Of a DNA stretch of 64,000 nt, positions 11,582 to 23,681 are shown piece by piece. The DNA is from Rhypophila decipiens (lineage: Eukaryota > Ascomycota > Sordariomycetes > Sordariales > Naviculisporaceae): NCBI GenBank assembly GCA_033297075.1, contig MU858073.1, forward strand, positions 62,001 through 126,000, written 5' to 3'. Below the pieces are notes generated by a model. The model was not told where the DNA came from, searched no databases, and worked only from the letters and a program-made list of their open reading frames with translations. The translations under genes and the position numbers were made by a program. The stretch's first letter is position 1, and every line of letters starts with the position of its first letter.

Positions 11582-14500
11582 CTTGTTGGCAACGGCTTCT
11601 TATCTTATCTGACTCTCCCTCTGATTTGGAGCAAGACCAGCGAGAAAGGTTGCCAGAAGAGAAGATCAAGATGTGTTATCGAAATAAGCTGATAAAAAAG
11701 ACCCTCGTCCAATCCATCGGGCAAAACCAACCGGTCAAAAGCTCGAGTCGTGTGTTGTTTTGCTGTTGCAAGTGTCGGTACCCCTTTCTTGGATAATCCC
11801 GGTCAGGGAAGGGAACCTTTTTTTCTTCAACGTCTCGACCGTTGCCAATTCCACATGGCCAGCAGTGGCGGCCCCCTTCTCTAACGTCCAAGTGGACAGT
11901 TGGCCCCTGGGGACAGTCTTCAAACTGTGATTCTGATCAATCCGGTCAACAATAGGACTGGGGGCCTCGGGGTTCTGAGTGCTGGGAAACTGGGCGATGG
12001 GTGGCGAAGGAGGTGAGCTCTGCTCTCAGTATATGCACTGGGGTGATACCGAATAATAACTTTGTCAAACGAGTGGATGAAGAAACACCTTAGCAGCACG
12101 TAGCCTCCTGAAGCACTGCATCAAGCAACATGCTTGAACTTTTGCTCCAATAGATTGGCCAAGGCACGTTCCTCTGCCATGCAACAACAACAACGACAAC
12201 AAAGAACCAGGAACCAGTGAGAAGGGATGGGAAGTCGCGCCACTGGGGACAATGTTCTGTATATAGTGTCAGTGCCCCTCCAAGGAGCTGCAGTGGAAAT
12301 AATCTAAGCTAGGGGGAAAGCCACCACCGCGCAACAACATAAGCTTGCGAAACAAGAGGGCCGAACCTGGCAAGACGGACTGTAAGTGCTGCAAGAACAT
12401 GGATGAGTCGGAATACGACTGTGATGGAGGGGCGACGGCGAGGGGTGGACAATTCGACAGACGTTTGTCTGGGGTCACAAAGGCCAAAGTGGGGAAGGGG
12501 TGTGAGGCTTGGCAGTCTTGGGTGTCGCTTTGGGATTTGGAGAGCCTTGCTGCATGTCTGTGGGTGAAAAGGGGGGAGCAGGGGTCGCGGTGCACTGGCT
12601 GGGCAGACCAGGAGAACGGATCTGGAGCCTCAATTCCCAAAAGAACAAGTCTACCAAATACTCTCAAAGCAACTTTAATGTCCCGTAATAATCTCCCGTA
12701 CAACGGGCAGTGCGCGGTGCAACAACTCGAGTCCGGGATGGAAGCACTGGAGAGGGAACACAGACTCAGAATGACTTCCCGAGCTGGCATTGTTGGAGAT
12801 CTGTGCCCCTCGCCATGTCGTGTAAACCGGTGTTGCGCTCACCTGATACAGGCAGCATAGCAAGGCATCCTGACGACCTTTGGCATCAAAGAAAGCAGTC
12901 CATTGCTCCTGTGTTCTCCTACAGTTCAAAGATAAGCAGCCGCGAAATGTCTTGGAGTTGCAGAGCATTAACGACAACTAGTGCAGCCGCCTCGGTCCTG
13001 GCGCATAGATATTGAAAAGAGGCATGACGGAACGGACAAGTCCCGTCATCTCAGCCCGCCGCAGATCCGGCCATGGCGAACAGGTCTCTGGGTTGGTTGA
13101 CTGAGGTCATGTTGGTCGGCGGGAGGAAGGACGAGCCGGATATCGAGACTGAAGCGGAAGCCAACCCGCCAACCATCGAACGCCCCTGGGCCCATGGCGT
13201 CCTGGGGGGAACCTTTGATGTTGGGGGCATGAACGTGGGGTTTTGCGGAGACATGTCAACTTCCAGTGGCTTTTATTAGCGGATGATGCTCTCAGGGTTA
13301 GGGGTGGGGTGAGTACTGTATGGATAACCCGTACCAAGTGTAGCTTCACCATGGCTCCGTATCCGTAGCATTATAGCGGATCATGACGGCTCTCGGACAC
13401 TATCTCTCAACTGGAAACATTCTAAAGTGCTCTGAAGCCTGCAACTCGTGGCACACCAGTTCTCCTTGAATAGTGTGAATGACAAGCTGGAGCTACACTA
13501 CAGACGGTGAAATGGTAAATATCTGAAAGACTATACAGTCCGGCAGATGATTCTTGCGAGAGGTTCCCGTGACCGTCCAAGGACGCAAGATGCAATGGTT
13601 TGTGGTGTGGTATCCGTACACTCCCGCCGAACTCAACCATGGAAGACCATCCACGCCGACGGGCATCATCTAAATGATCTAAAGGTCTACCAAATAACGG
13701 ATGCGGGTGCAATCTTGCTTCAGAGGAGACAATGGAAGGAAACTCCAGACTGTGGTGGCCCCGGGTGACACCGAGTTCCTTCCGCTTGTCTCCCCGATAA
13801 CAAGCCCTGAAAGGCTAGCTCCGCAACCCGCACTTCCGTCATCTCTTCCCGCACGGCGAGGAAGGCGCCTTCATGCGAAACCTTTGTGGCACATAAAAAG
13901 ACGTCAATGGGGTCTGTCTTGGAGTGCTTGGGTCGGCCTGGCCATTACATCACGGGAATGGACCAAGCTCCGAGTTTGATGTGCTCGACTATTGTCGGGG
14001 ATTCTGTTCTTATGATCGTCCTCTCGGCTCCCCGCCGCCCAGAAATACGGAGACCTAACGTGTCACTGTCACCCAGCCCACTGACTGGAAAGTTGGTATC
14101 AATATCCGCGCTTATGGAGAAGCCACCATCATGCCACACAAGACATGATGTCTGAGCAGATATACTGCACGAGCAGAGGCTTTTTGTTCGAGAAACATCA
14201 TTCAGCGCTGCACAAAAGAACATTTCTCATCTTCGGCGGCGCATGCGCAACAATTAGGGCCGGCCTCTTGTGCAAAGTACCACTTAAACACTGTTCCGGA
14301 AGGGTGCAGTGGTGGGATATTATGCTGTGCTACGAATGGAACCATACACAGAACGGAGAGCACATGACTCCCATCTCCAAGTCTACCTACCGCGATAGTT
14401 CCAGATAGTTTCTTGACCCAGATATCTCCCACACCGTCCACCTCATACTCCATGCCGCGCTTCACCATCAGCCGCTACTCTGAGCAACAGGCTGTCATTC

Positions 14501-15099
14501 GTTCATTCTCGCCATCCTCAACCAGGCAGCTCAAGCAGTAAGCACCAGGGCATATCGCGGATTCGCGACGGTGGACCTCTTAAAAACAAATGACCTTGCA
14601 TTGCATATGCAAGCAGGCCAAGACGGGGGTCAAGAATCACCAACCACCACAGGAACAAGCTCTTTCCGGGTGAGATTGGGCCACGATGCTGCGTATCGGC
14701 TTATTAGCTTGAAGTTGGAGCTCCGTGTAGCTATACACCTTCCTTCTTCTTCCTTCCACGCTAACGCAGCAGGCTGATGGAGAATAAACAAAGCAGGCCG
14801 CCTTCAAAAAGACGTGAGAATATCGACGCGTCTGTCGACAAGTCGCATCTTGAACCGTCCGCTTGGACATGACTTGTTTTATCATCTTTGTCGCTGTCGC
14901 CAAGGGTCCATCAGCTTAGGAGCGCGCGCGAGCATTGTTTGAAGAGTCTCCTCGTCACTCCCGTCGTTTCTCATGATGCTGCGCAGTGTGCGCACGGCCG
15001 CTGCAAGGACAGCAAAAGAACAAGCGCAAGCGCAGGCCTCGATACAATACGAGCCTTGTTTGATGCGTTATCGGTAGCTTTAGCTCCTTCTTCGTCGTC
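11582..15099. other. Gene-poor region
   Basis: No recognisable gene in about 3.5 kb. Overlapping open frames on both strands (for example around 12269-12860) have no domain, no biased codon use and no splice-linked partners. The part next to 11581 is presumably the promoter of the minus-strand coiled-coil gene. Confidence 0.5.
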
Positions 15100-15291
15100 A
15101 TGAATCCGCAAGATTCTCCTATGTTGGATTCTGGCCCTAATTATATCCCACATCTTGCGACGCCGACAGGCCACCACATCCTCTTCCGGCCCACGCCCGA
15201 TGAGAATGGCATCCCATGCCTCGAGGACCACTATGAGCTAGAACAGCGCATGGTCATCCAACATCCCACTGCGCATTATCACTCATATTAA
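15100..15291 (+). CDS. Possible small protein (63 aa), hypothetical
   Basis: A short frame in a gene-poor region. Its codons favour C or G at third positions in the second half (GGC CAC CAC ATC CTC TTC CGG CCC), like real genes of this genome, and its composition is plausible for a protein (mixed, His/Pro-rich). There is no signal peptide, TM segment or known motif. The ATG follows a CT-rich run. It could equally be chance or the 3' exon of an undetected gene. Confidence 0.25.
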   Translation: MNPQDSPMLDSGPNYIPHLATPTGHHILFRPTPDENGIPCLEDHYELEQRMVIQHPTAHYHSY

Positions 15292-16658
15292 AACTGCTCA
15301 TCCTTCAACTCTGACAGCCAGTCAGGAAGAAAAGGGTACAAGGAAGATGATATCCTCCTACACTTTAACGACGTTACACTGGACTAAGGGAAACTCGAGC
15401 AGTTCCCCACAGCCAAAGGACCTGAAACGAGCATGGGTGCAGGGGGGATACTTTACGGGGTAATGTTTCTTGATTCGTCTGAAGTTGCATTTCTTGGCAA
15501 CTTTTTGATGGAGGAGTTGATGATGCCCGAAACTGCCTCTCCTCTCGTTGGAAGATGAAGGTCAGAATCGAAACGAGCTTTGCTTGATGTAGCTTTGCAG
15601 AATACGTAACACGACCGTGGACATCCTGATCTCTTTTTTTTTTTTCCGAATAGGATCGACTGGTCGAGTGACTCGAGTCGCTCGCTCCCAAGTCGTCGAT
15701 CTGAAACCAGACATCCCGCCCGCATGCCAAGACCCCACTTCGACGATACTCTCCGAACCGGAGAACACACCACCACCACCACTCCAAGTTCTCCAAAAGG
15801 CATCAAATATTGCGCGGATGAGGGGCAGGCGAGAGGGGAAGGCTTGAAGCGAGCGAGAAAGCAAATGAAGAAGTTGAGAATGGAGACAACTCCCCGACCC
15901 CGAGATACCCGAACCTGAATGCCACTCTGATATACCGGTACGTCCTCTCCATATGGCACAATCAGCATAGAGCTCATCGGGACGACACCCCGATCAAGAC
16001 ACCAGATCGTCACACAGAGCCATGGGAGTTTGTACCAGACATGACAACGGGCTGGTTTTACCGACGCAGTTTTGCTATAACCATGGTACATACCTACTCG
16101 ACAGACTACCTAGCGGTATATACCCTTCTCTGTCTTGGTACCGATCTCCATGGGGCGAGAGGGTGTGACAACCTGTCCTTCTGTGGGAGTTTCTAGCCTT
16201 GTTCCAGCCTGGGGTTCTTTGCTTCCTTTTGAATATTTCGGTCCGGCACATTGATTTATATGGTACCAATGCCCTTGTATATTTGCTGCGCCAGTACTCT
16301 TTGCGAGCCGCGCGCTCCACACAACTTTATAATATAAGTACCTGGACCTGCCTACCTGGTATTCATTATGCGTAGAGACAGATGCTGGACAGAACATTTA
16401 TTAGGTAGATAAGGTAGGTAGGGACATCCTGTCGGGTATGTCCTCGCACCACTTGGCTGACTTGATCGCATAATGACTACCTACTGGTACCATTAAGCTG
16501 AACCAGTCCCGTCATTCTTTCTCAAGTTAAATCTAGTTTTAAACACAGTCCTCTATAGAGGCTCTTTCTATCCCTTTTCCAAAGTGGACATAACCATATG
16601 ATCCGTAGCCTCGCCTCGTCCCGCACGAGGTTGAACTTCGGTCCTGGATTTTTCAAGG
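15292..16658. other. Gene-poor region with TACCTA-rich tract
   Basis: No supported gene. From about 16340 to 16490 the sequence is rich in CTACCTA/GGTAGGTA words (near 16350 and at 16402-16422). The same words recur in other non-coding parts of the window (about 29147-29160, 30097-30122, 40700). A homopolymer T run lies at about 15635-15646. Confidence 0.45.
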
Positions 16659-19600
16659 TCACCGCTCAAGCGAAGCAAGATCCGGATACCTCAGATCGGC
16701 ATTGTCCTCGAGGAAAGTCATCCATCTCGAGAGGAATTTACTACCCCTGTGTTTTTTTTTTAACAAAATCAGTTACAAAAATCTTGGGAAATCTCCCCAT
16801 TCTCCTCGGCCTCATGAGAATGAATGGCAGGAGAAGGAGACATGACTTACCGCTTCACAGTCTCAGAATCACCAATGACTGTAAGTGAGCGCTTAGGTCG
16901 TGTCATGGCGACTATAGTGCATAGCAATCAGCATTTCTGGTAGGTACATGATTTTTTCGCTGCTGCTGTTGCTGCTGCTTAAGTGCTTGCATGATATAGG
17001 AGTTCCCTGCAATATGCATCATGCATATGTGTGTGTGCTTGTTCCTCGTCCCTTCTTTTTGTGGTTCATGCCCGAGGACGGATGGAGATGTGAGAACAGA
17101 CATTGCGCACTGGCTTCCGCTTGTTCGTGATTTGATAGACGGGCTCACGGGACGGGGGAGTCGATAATGAAAGTCTGATATAGACACCATCGCCATGCAA
17201 GCGACTCACTGGATACTCAACCAGATGGGAGACTTTCACAAGCAACTTCCTCTGAGAACTAGCTCCGAGGTAGACATGAGGGATCCCACAACAATGAAAG
17301 AACTTCCAGAACATCAAAGACAATGATGGACATTCTTGTGTGCTCGGACAGTATAAAAGACAAAAAGCAGTAAGAGTAGGTAGGGCATAGAAGAAAAAAC
17401 AACGAGAGAGAAACCAAGAAGCTGGAAAGAGCAGACTCACCATTCAACCTCCTCTTCTCACCCAGAAACCCAACCTCGCCCTCAGAGTTACTCCGTACAA
17501 GCGTGACAATGACGGCTTCCTTCTCTCGGCCCTGGAATCCGTCCACGCTGCCGAGTTCGATGCCCGGGAACAGTTCCTTGAGTGGGGCGAGGATCACGAG
17601 CTAGGCATGACATGGGCGGGTCAGTAGTTGTAAAACTCGCATCCATGGCATTCATCGATCTCGTCCGATCTGACGGCTTGCTTCGTTGAGATCAATGGCA
17701 GGGTAATTCGTCTGATGTCCTTCTTCTCGATGCATGCTAGAACTACTAGAACTGCAGCATAAGAGCCGCAGGGGAGTAGAAGCCCCTGTTTGTCAAGAAA
17801 GTTGTACATCTCCACTCCACGGCATAACAAGCCTTAATGCAAAGCGAACCGGGAATCTTGTCTACCCCATCCCATCGGTAGATCATGTATCCCGGCATGA
17901 AGGAAAGAAAAGAAATACAAATCACTCACCTGCGCATTATACGGCGTCACCACAGCAATATCCTCCGGTCTCACCCCGGCATCGACCAGCTTCTGAACGT
18001 GCTGCTTCACTAAAGCAGCCTCCATCTCGTTGCTCTTGCTATCAGCATGAAGGATCGACTTCTTCGTCGGCGCCTTGGCCGAATCTTGCTTCTGATCATC
18101 TTCTTCTCTCTCGGGGAAATAACCGCCTTGGGTATCAATAAAGATCAGCGGCTCGCTCGTCTCGTCGGTATCCTGCACTTCGTAGTCCTTGATATCTTTC
18201 AGCAGCCTCTCCTTGACAGCCTCCGCAGCGATGAGCTTGCCCTCGTACAGCTCGTCGGATGGGAAGCGCATAATCTTTTCGTGCATCCTGTACTGCGTCG
18301 TGAGCATCCTCTTGATGGACGGGCCGTGGAGGGCAAGCAGTCTGTCAAAGAGGGTAGTTTCCAGCGTTGCATCTCCAGACTTTCCGTCTTTGGATTTCGT
18401 CTTGCTCTTGGAATTAAGTGACTTGATCGTAGGCGGGAGCTGCAGATGGTCTCCGGCGCAGACAGCCTTCTTCGCGGACAGTAATGGCACCCAGCACTGT
18501 GCTTCCAGGGCCTGGCTGGCCTCGTCAATGATGACCACGTCAAACTCTTGATTCCGTAGCTGAAAGCCCCCTGCTCCATGCAAGGTAGCGAGGACGACTT
18601 TGCTCCCTGCCACGAGATTGCTGACGCACTTGCGCTCTCGTTCACGATATTCCTTGCGGAGCTCTTTGAGATCAGCATAGATGACTCGCCGCTCTTTGCC
18701 GCTCTTTGTCTTGCGGATCGAGGCTTGTTTGGCGTCCATCTCGGCGCGGACGTCCTTGACGATGGCTCCGGCCTCGGAAGCCCGTGTTAGCACATCGAGA
18801 GAGTGGTTCAGGACCGATGGGAGCAGACGAGCGGGATGGCCGAGTCTGATGATGGGCACTTTGTGAGGAGCGAGACGCTCTACAATGTTGTCGACCGATA
18901 TGTTTGACGGTCCGCAGACGAGAATCCTGAGACCTCGTTTTATCATCTGGAGAATTAGCTCGATCAGGGTGTGCGTTTTGCCAGTCTATACCCACCACAA
19001 ATTAGTCCTTGCCCACAACCACAGACAAATATGAGATAACTCACCCCAGGAGGTCCATGAATAAGAGCAATCTCCCTCGAAGCCAGCGCAAACCGGATAG
19101 CATCCTTCTGGGACTCGTTCAGGCTCGGATCAACCCACTCGATCTTGCCCCATTCCGGATCCGAACCCAGATCCTTAGGAACAGGCGAAGGCGAGCCCTG
19201 TCCGAACAAGACCCGAATAAAGACAGAATACTCCGAGTCGCTCATCTTCTTGAGCTTCTCCATAGTCCCGTTCATCCTACATCACCATTATCAGAACACA
19301 CCCAACACCTTCAAAAAAAAAAAAAAGGAAAAAACAAACTCACCTCTTATAAGTAACATCATCCGCCAATTTAACAATCCAAACCCTCCCCCCTCCCCCC
19401 AGATTACTGCCATCCTCCTTCTCCTGCTCCTCATCCAGCGCAACAGAAATAACCCCCCTCCCAACCTTGACCACAACCCCTTTCGCCCCCCGCTTCTCCA
19501 TCTCCCTGACCTCTCTCTTCTTGGCGCTCCCAGCAGGCTGCTCGCTCACGACAACAATATCCCCCGTGCGAATCCCATGCTCGGGTAGTTCATCTGAAGA

Positions 19601-19870
19601 TAAGCCGCCGGCGCCGCCAGTAGTAGTAGCAGAATCAGGCCCCAGCTCGACAACAGTCTTGCCGCCTAGACCAGTTCGCTGGGCGGAAACGACCAGATTC
19701 GTGAGAGCCACGCCCGCGCGCTGCAGGGCCGACGGGCTATGCGCCGAAACGAGCGTGCTCGTCTCGGCTATTTCGGCGGCTAGTTCTGCCGCGAGGAGGT
19801 CTAGTTGGGTTTGGGCAAAGGTGGGGATGTCGACTGGTGATGGTTCGCCGTTCCCGGGTTTGGGAGCCAT
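16659..19870 (-). CDS. hcs1: Hcs1/SMUBP2-type SF1B DNA helicase (DNA polymerase alpha-associated helicase A)
   Basis: Six exons on the complement, 19870-19344, 19276-19045, 18985-17930, 17600-17441, 16911-16851 and 16746-16659, give 707 aa (yeast Hcs1 is 683). Intron 2 cuts the Walker A motif exactly between GPPG and TGKT (residues about 250-257). Walker B is [13 protein letters not shown] (D407/E408). Later helicase motifs follow: [35 protein letters not shown] and NVAMTRPK. The end, [19 protein letters not shown], matches the usual C-terminus of the family. Introns 3 and 4 are long for this genome (329 and 529 nt). The start is taken at MAPKPGNG; an in-frame ATG at 19993 would add a Lys-rich stretch encoded by an A-tract just upstream. 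The family unwinds DNA/RNA 5'-3' and in yeast copurifies with polymerase alpha. Confidence 0.93.
16912..17440 (-). other. Long (529 nt) intron of the helicase gene
   Basis: Bounded by GTGAGT at 17440 and CTATAG ending at 16912. The splice gives RRLNG|V|AMTRPK in phase and joins motif V to motif VI of the helicase. It is far longer than most introns here (59-90 nt) and contains an interrupted CTG/CAG run near 16959-16980. No snoRNA box pair or exon was found by eye. Confidence 0.75.
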
Positions 19871-20568
19871 GGTTGAGGATTGATTGTGATGGTTTTTTTT
19901 TTTTTTTTTGGGTGCGTTGGTTCCCAGGATCTCAGAGTTGCAGAAACTTTGCAGTTGAGCGACTGATTGAGGGGTTGCTTCTGGGGGAAGCACTATGATA
20001 TCTCAGGCTATGAAGTCGGGAATACTTTTGATGAAATGGACTTTGATTGAGAATGATCAATCTCAATGAAGGTTTGCGGAATTGTGGAGTTTAGCACATG
20101 CCGGTCGCTGTGATCGGTTTGTCTCTGGGTTTGGTGTTCAGTGTTTGAGACGGAATTGTGAGATGAAAGCAGTTGACATCACCAAAAGCAACAACAAGAC
20201 AGTCCGGATCAAAATCACAAAAAGACCGTCACATGGTTATTTAATCCCATGTATTTCATTCGAACTGAAGTTTTAACTTGAAATTTAATTCCTTTACAAT
20301 TACATTGTGAGCATGTCATCTCATCATTGTCGTTTCATCTTGAGATTGAAATCTCAACCACAAGGCTATGCATCCAAACCCGAGTGCCCTTTCTCATGAC
20401 GCCATCACTCGTAAATGCTCACCCAGACATACATATGCATCTTTCTCTTCTTCGGGGTACCAAATCCCCGGTATGGACTCCACCTCTGACGCATCGTACA
20501 GCAACCACCAGGTACATGTATTGTATAACAGTACTGTACCAGCCCTTAATGTGTCTTGGAAAAGAGCT
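19871..20568. other. Intergenic: helicase promoter and 3' region of the DUF202 gene
   Basis: A 17-nt T run at about 19893-19909 reads as an A-tract in the helicase 5' leader, just before the chosen ATG. The rest shows no coding signal. Confidence 0.5.
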
Positions 20569-21947
20569 TCACGAACTTGTCTGGACAGCAACGACCACAA
20601 CCAACGAGGCTACAGTCACCGCAAACGCGATAAACGCCACCAGCATGATGGTCCCCCTGCTGGCCGGGAACTTGCCCCTAATCACCCAGTGTTGCGCCTG
20701 GAGATAGCGCTTGTACCCCAGAAACAAAGTCAAGATGCTGATGCCCAGAAACGTAGAGCCGAGCGGCTTGCCCAGATGGCGCAACGTGTCGGACTGGGTA
20801 GCGTCGCCTGCCAAGGAGGTGTTCAGTCTGAAGAGCTGCGTGATGGCGATGCCTATTGATGCGAATGCCAACGATGTCCTCAGCCAGGCAAGAAACGTTC
20901 GTTCTGGTTGTTCGGGGCAGGCAGTTAGCAAAGATTTGCACCAAAGGGAAGATATGCTGCCAAGAGGTCACGACTTACCTAACGCCAAGTGATCTCGAGC
21001 AACGCTCCCCTTGTTCTCCAGCTCGATGCTCTGGAAATATTGCAGCCACTTCTTCCACGTCCCTCCACCATTATCATTACCATCCTGCTGCTGTTGCTGT
21101 TGTTGTCTGCCGTCAACATCACCGCCGCCGCCGGTCTGCCCTATCTGATGGGACTGGTCCTGATCGGAGGGTCTCCTGCTGCCGACAGCCCTCCTGCGCG
21201 GGGAATGGCTCGTCTGGTGGGTGCTCTGGTAATCCAGCGTGGGTTGCCTCCCAGGCTGTGTCCTCACGATATTGCTACTGTCATCCTCGCTGCCACCTTC
21301 GGCCAAAATCCCAAGTCCAGCAGGGCTCCGTGGCGAATGAGACAGTAGTGGTTGCTGTACTCTCGGGCTTAGATCGCCCGAATTGTTCCGGTTGAGCGAT
21401 GTGGCGCGTTCACGTGCTCCCTGTTTCAGAGGCAAAGTCAGCTCTCAAGAATTGGCTTCATTCTGCAAGTGAAGGAGGCTCGGAATTGTCCATTGGGAAG
21501 AAATTGGTATGTGGATACGAGGGGCGGGCGACTACGGACAGTTCGGTTGAAGAGGGCGTCCACCGTGGCATCAAAGATGCTTTCGACTGCCCCAGGCATC
21601 GAGAAATATGAAATTGCAAATGTGTATATGATCCAAACAGAGCGTCCGCCGCCGTTTCTATAGAGGGGTGATCAAATCTCGACCGATCCACTTGCGGGGA
21701 GCCAATTGACCCCGGATTCGGCCAAAGATGGTCAACTAACCTCGAGGATATTCTCGATGCGCTGCGAGGACCGGTTGCGCGACAGTCGGAATGACAGAGA
21801 TCCGCGGTGTGATAAACTGGGCGGGTTTGGTGATGGTGATACCGAAGTGGTTTGCGACGCCGATGGGAGGATCGGAGCGGACGTGGATATGGGCGGCGGC
21901 GGCGGAGCAGCAGTCGCGCTCTCGATTTCGGGGTTGAGGTCGGCCAT
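20569..21947 (-). CDS. DUF202-domain membrane protein
   Basis: Exons 21947-21741, 21420-20979 and 20903-20569 (complement) give 327 aa. Introns are 320 nt (GTTAGT...AACAG) and 75 nt (GTAAGT, GCTAAC, CCAG). The first two thirds are disordered and rich in Ser, Pro and Gln (a run of seven Q). The C-terminal third, from about residue 217, begins ERTFLAWLRTSLAF, the signature of DUF202, and has three hydrophobic segments (LAFASIGIAITQLFRL, FLGISILTLFLGY, GTIMLVAFIAFAVTVASLVVVV). DUF202 also occurs in yeast vacuolar transporter chaperone (VTC) proteins, but here there is no SPX or polymerase domain, so a stand-alone small membrane protein is the best call. The first intron is long and its acceptor is the least certain part of the model. 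Confidence 0.8.
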
Positions 21948-22953
21948 TGTTTAGACGTCAATTCCTCAAAGCTACGGTAACGGCAACAGTGGGCGTCCAC
22001 AGTCCCCCCGCATGCTTGGCGGAGTCTGGCTGCAGCGGGCACGTATTCGGCTCGTGAATCGCTGGGGGGCGGTAAGGATGGACTGCTATTTCATCGAGGT
22101 TGAATGGCGTGAGAGGGCGGCGGGATTGCGAATATATGGGAAAATATGCACTCAATCGCAGATTCCCGGGAATCACACTGTGGGAATGGGGCCTCGAGCA
22201 AGTGACAAAGGAAATCATGTAATGGCGTTGCTTTCCAAGTTATTACCCACAGCTCCAGTGGTGGTTGAATCGGAATCTCTTGGCTCCCGTCTTCCCTGGC
22301 GCGTCATTCTGCATGTGGCTGTTAGGGACCTTCCCGGGCAATTGCCGGGCTGCAGACCTTATCGATAAGAGCTCGAGTCTTGCTCCTAGAGCATTACTGC
22401 TTCACATCATGATATCAAGCGGGCAGTCACAATTCAGTTCTCTCAGTATCGATCAGGTGCTGTACATACTGGACAAAATGGGTAACATGGACAAGGCGGA
22501 TATTGGTCATGTCGAAGCTACTGGAGTTCAGTAGGTACATAACCTGTAGGTATGGTGTAGGATTTGTGATCCCATCGTAATAATGGCTTCCAAGTTTTGA
22601 CTGTGGAAAACACCAACATGTACATAGACATCAGAGAGAGGTTAGGTTCGATGATCGAGTCGTCCCAAACTGACCTGCGGTATAATGATTAAGCCCCTAT
22701 GTATAATCTCCCTCTTCTCCAGCCAACAGAAACAAGCGATGCCATGCAGAACAACATGCCGGTAGGAGCAGAGTCGTCTTCCACTGCTGTTCCATCCTCA
22801 AAACAAGAACATCCCATTTTCGAGCAAACCGAGTACAAAAAAAAAAGAGCTCCCATAGCAATGCCGCCAAACTAACAAAACCCCATCCCACTAGGTATCC
22901 AAACCACTCCCTCCCCCCATCCACCCAATTCGCCCAGATTCTCATAAAAAAAA
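21948..22953. other. Intergenic region
   Basis: No supported gene. It holds the promoter of the DUF202 gene and the 3' region of the Shr3-like gene. Confidence 0.5.
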
Positions 22954-23681
22954 TCATTGCTTCTTCTTCCCATCCTTCCTCTCCACCAACGCCCGGCGTT
23001 CCATCTCCTCATTCTCATCAGCCTCCTTGCGCTCAGCATACCACTGCCCAGCCTGCAAGACCAACACGCCAACAAGGATAAGCGCAAGAATAGTATTGCT
23101 CGCGCTCAGCACCTTGAGACTCTCTTCCCTCCCCAGAACCACCTGCCCCGTAAGCGGTCCGTCATGGATAACCCCGTCAAAGCTCGGATCATGCCAGATC
23201 CCCGCACTGACCGTCCGCATCCCCTTGACGATATTGGCAATATAAACCCCCACCCCAATCGTATACAGCACCAAGCTGGCACCATCAAACAAGACGTTTG
23301 CTTCCGAGGGACGAAAGAGTTTGAGCAAGAAGCCGAGGAATCCTACTCCGCACATTATATTCAAGAGGCGCGCGATCAAGGGGGGCGATTGGTGGATGAA
23401 GCGCAGGTGGGTTTCTAGCTGGTCCAGGTAGGCTGCTTCTACCGGGTCCGAGGTCCATAGGAGGGGGTAGTCGTAGGGGAAGGAGGCGAAGAGGATTCCT
23501 AAAAAGAAGCAGACCGCTAATGGGGGAGAGAGGAGTTAGAGAAGTTGACTTTCTTAATTGGGGGGAACGAGTATTTTGGTAGAGACTCACGTCCGACAAT
23601 CATGAATGTCGCGAAAGAGCCTGTCCCGCGGTAGTCGCGCGACTTTGTGGTCTTGGACCAATCTACGAAATTGTCTGCCAT
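22954..23681 (-). CDS. shr3: Shr3-type ER membrane chaperone for amino-acid permeases
   Basis: Exons 23681-23591 and 23516-22954 (complement) give 217 aa, close to the size of yeast Shr3. The 74-nt intron has GTGAGT and ATTAG and restores FMIVG|PVCFFLGILFAS. Four hydrophobic segments are visible (about residues 22-44, 76-98, 108-128 and 160-180), with the conserved-looking stretch FASFPYDYPLLW after the first. The tail is hydrophilic and ends in KDGKKKQ, a lysine-rich cytosolic end. Shr3 proteins sit in the ER membrane and keep amino-acid permeases from aggregating before COPII packaging. The start at MADNFVDW is the ATG nearest the conserved region; longer in-frame upstream sequence looks non-coding. 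Confidence 0.9.

Noticed and set aside
12269..12860. Overlapping 171- and 173-codon open frames on opposite strands
   Set aside because: No domain, signal peptide or codon bias in either, no splice-linked neighbours; most likely chance in GC-rich intergenic DNA.
15374..16091. Minus-strand frames of 140 and 212 codons
   Set aside because: They run through a homopolymer T tract and low-complexity sequence and have no recognisable protein features.
17601..17929. Possible C/D-box snoRNA in the 329-nt helicase intron (CGATGAA ... CTGA)
   Set aside because: The C-like box has a mismatch, the boxes are only about 30 nt apart and no terminal stem is seen.
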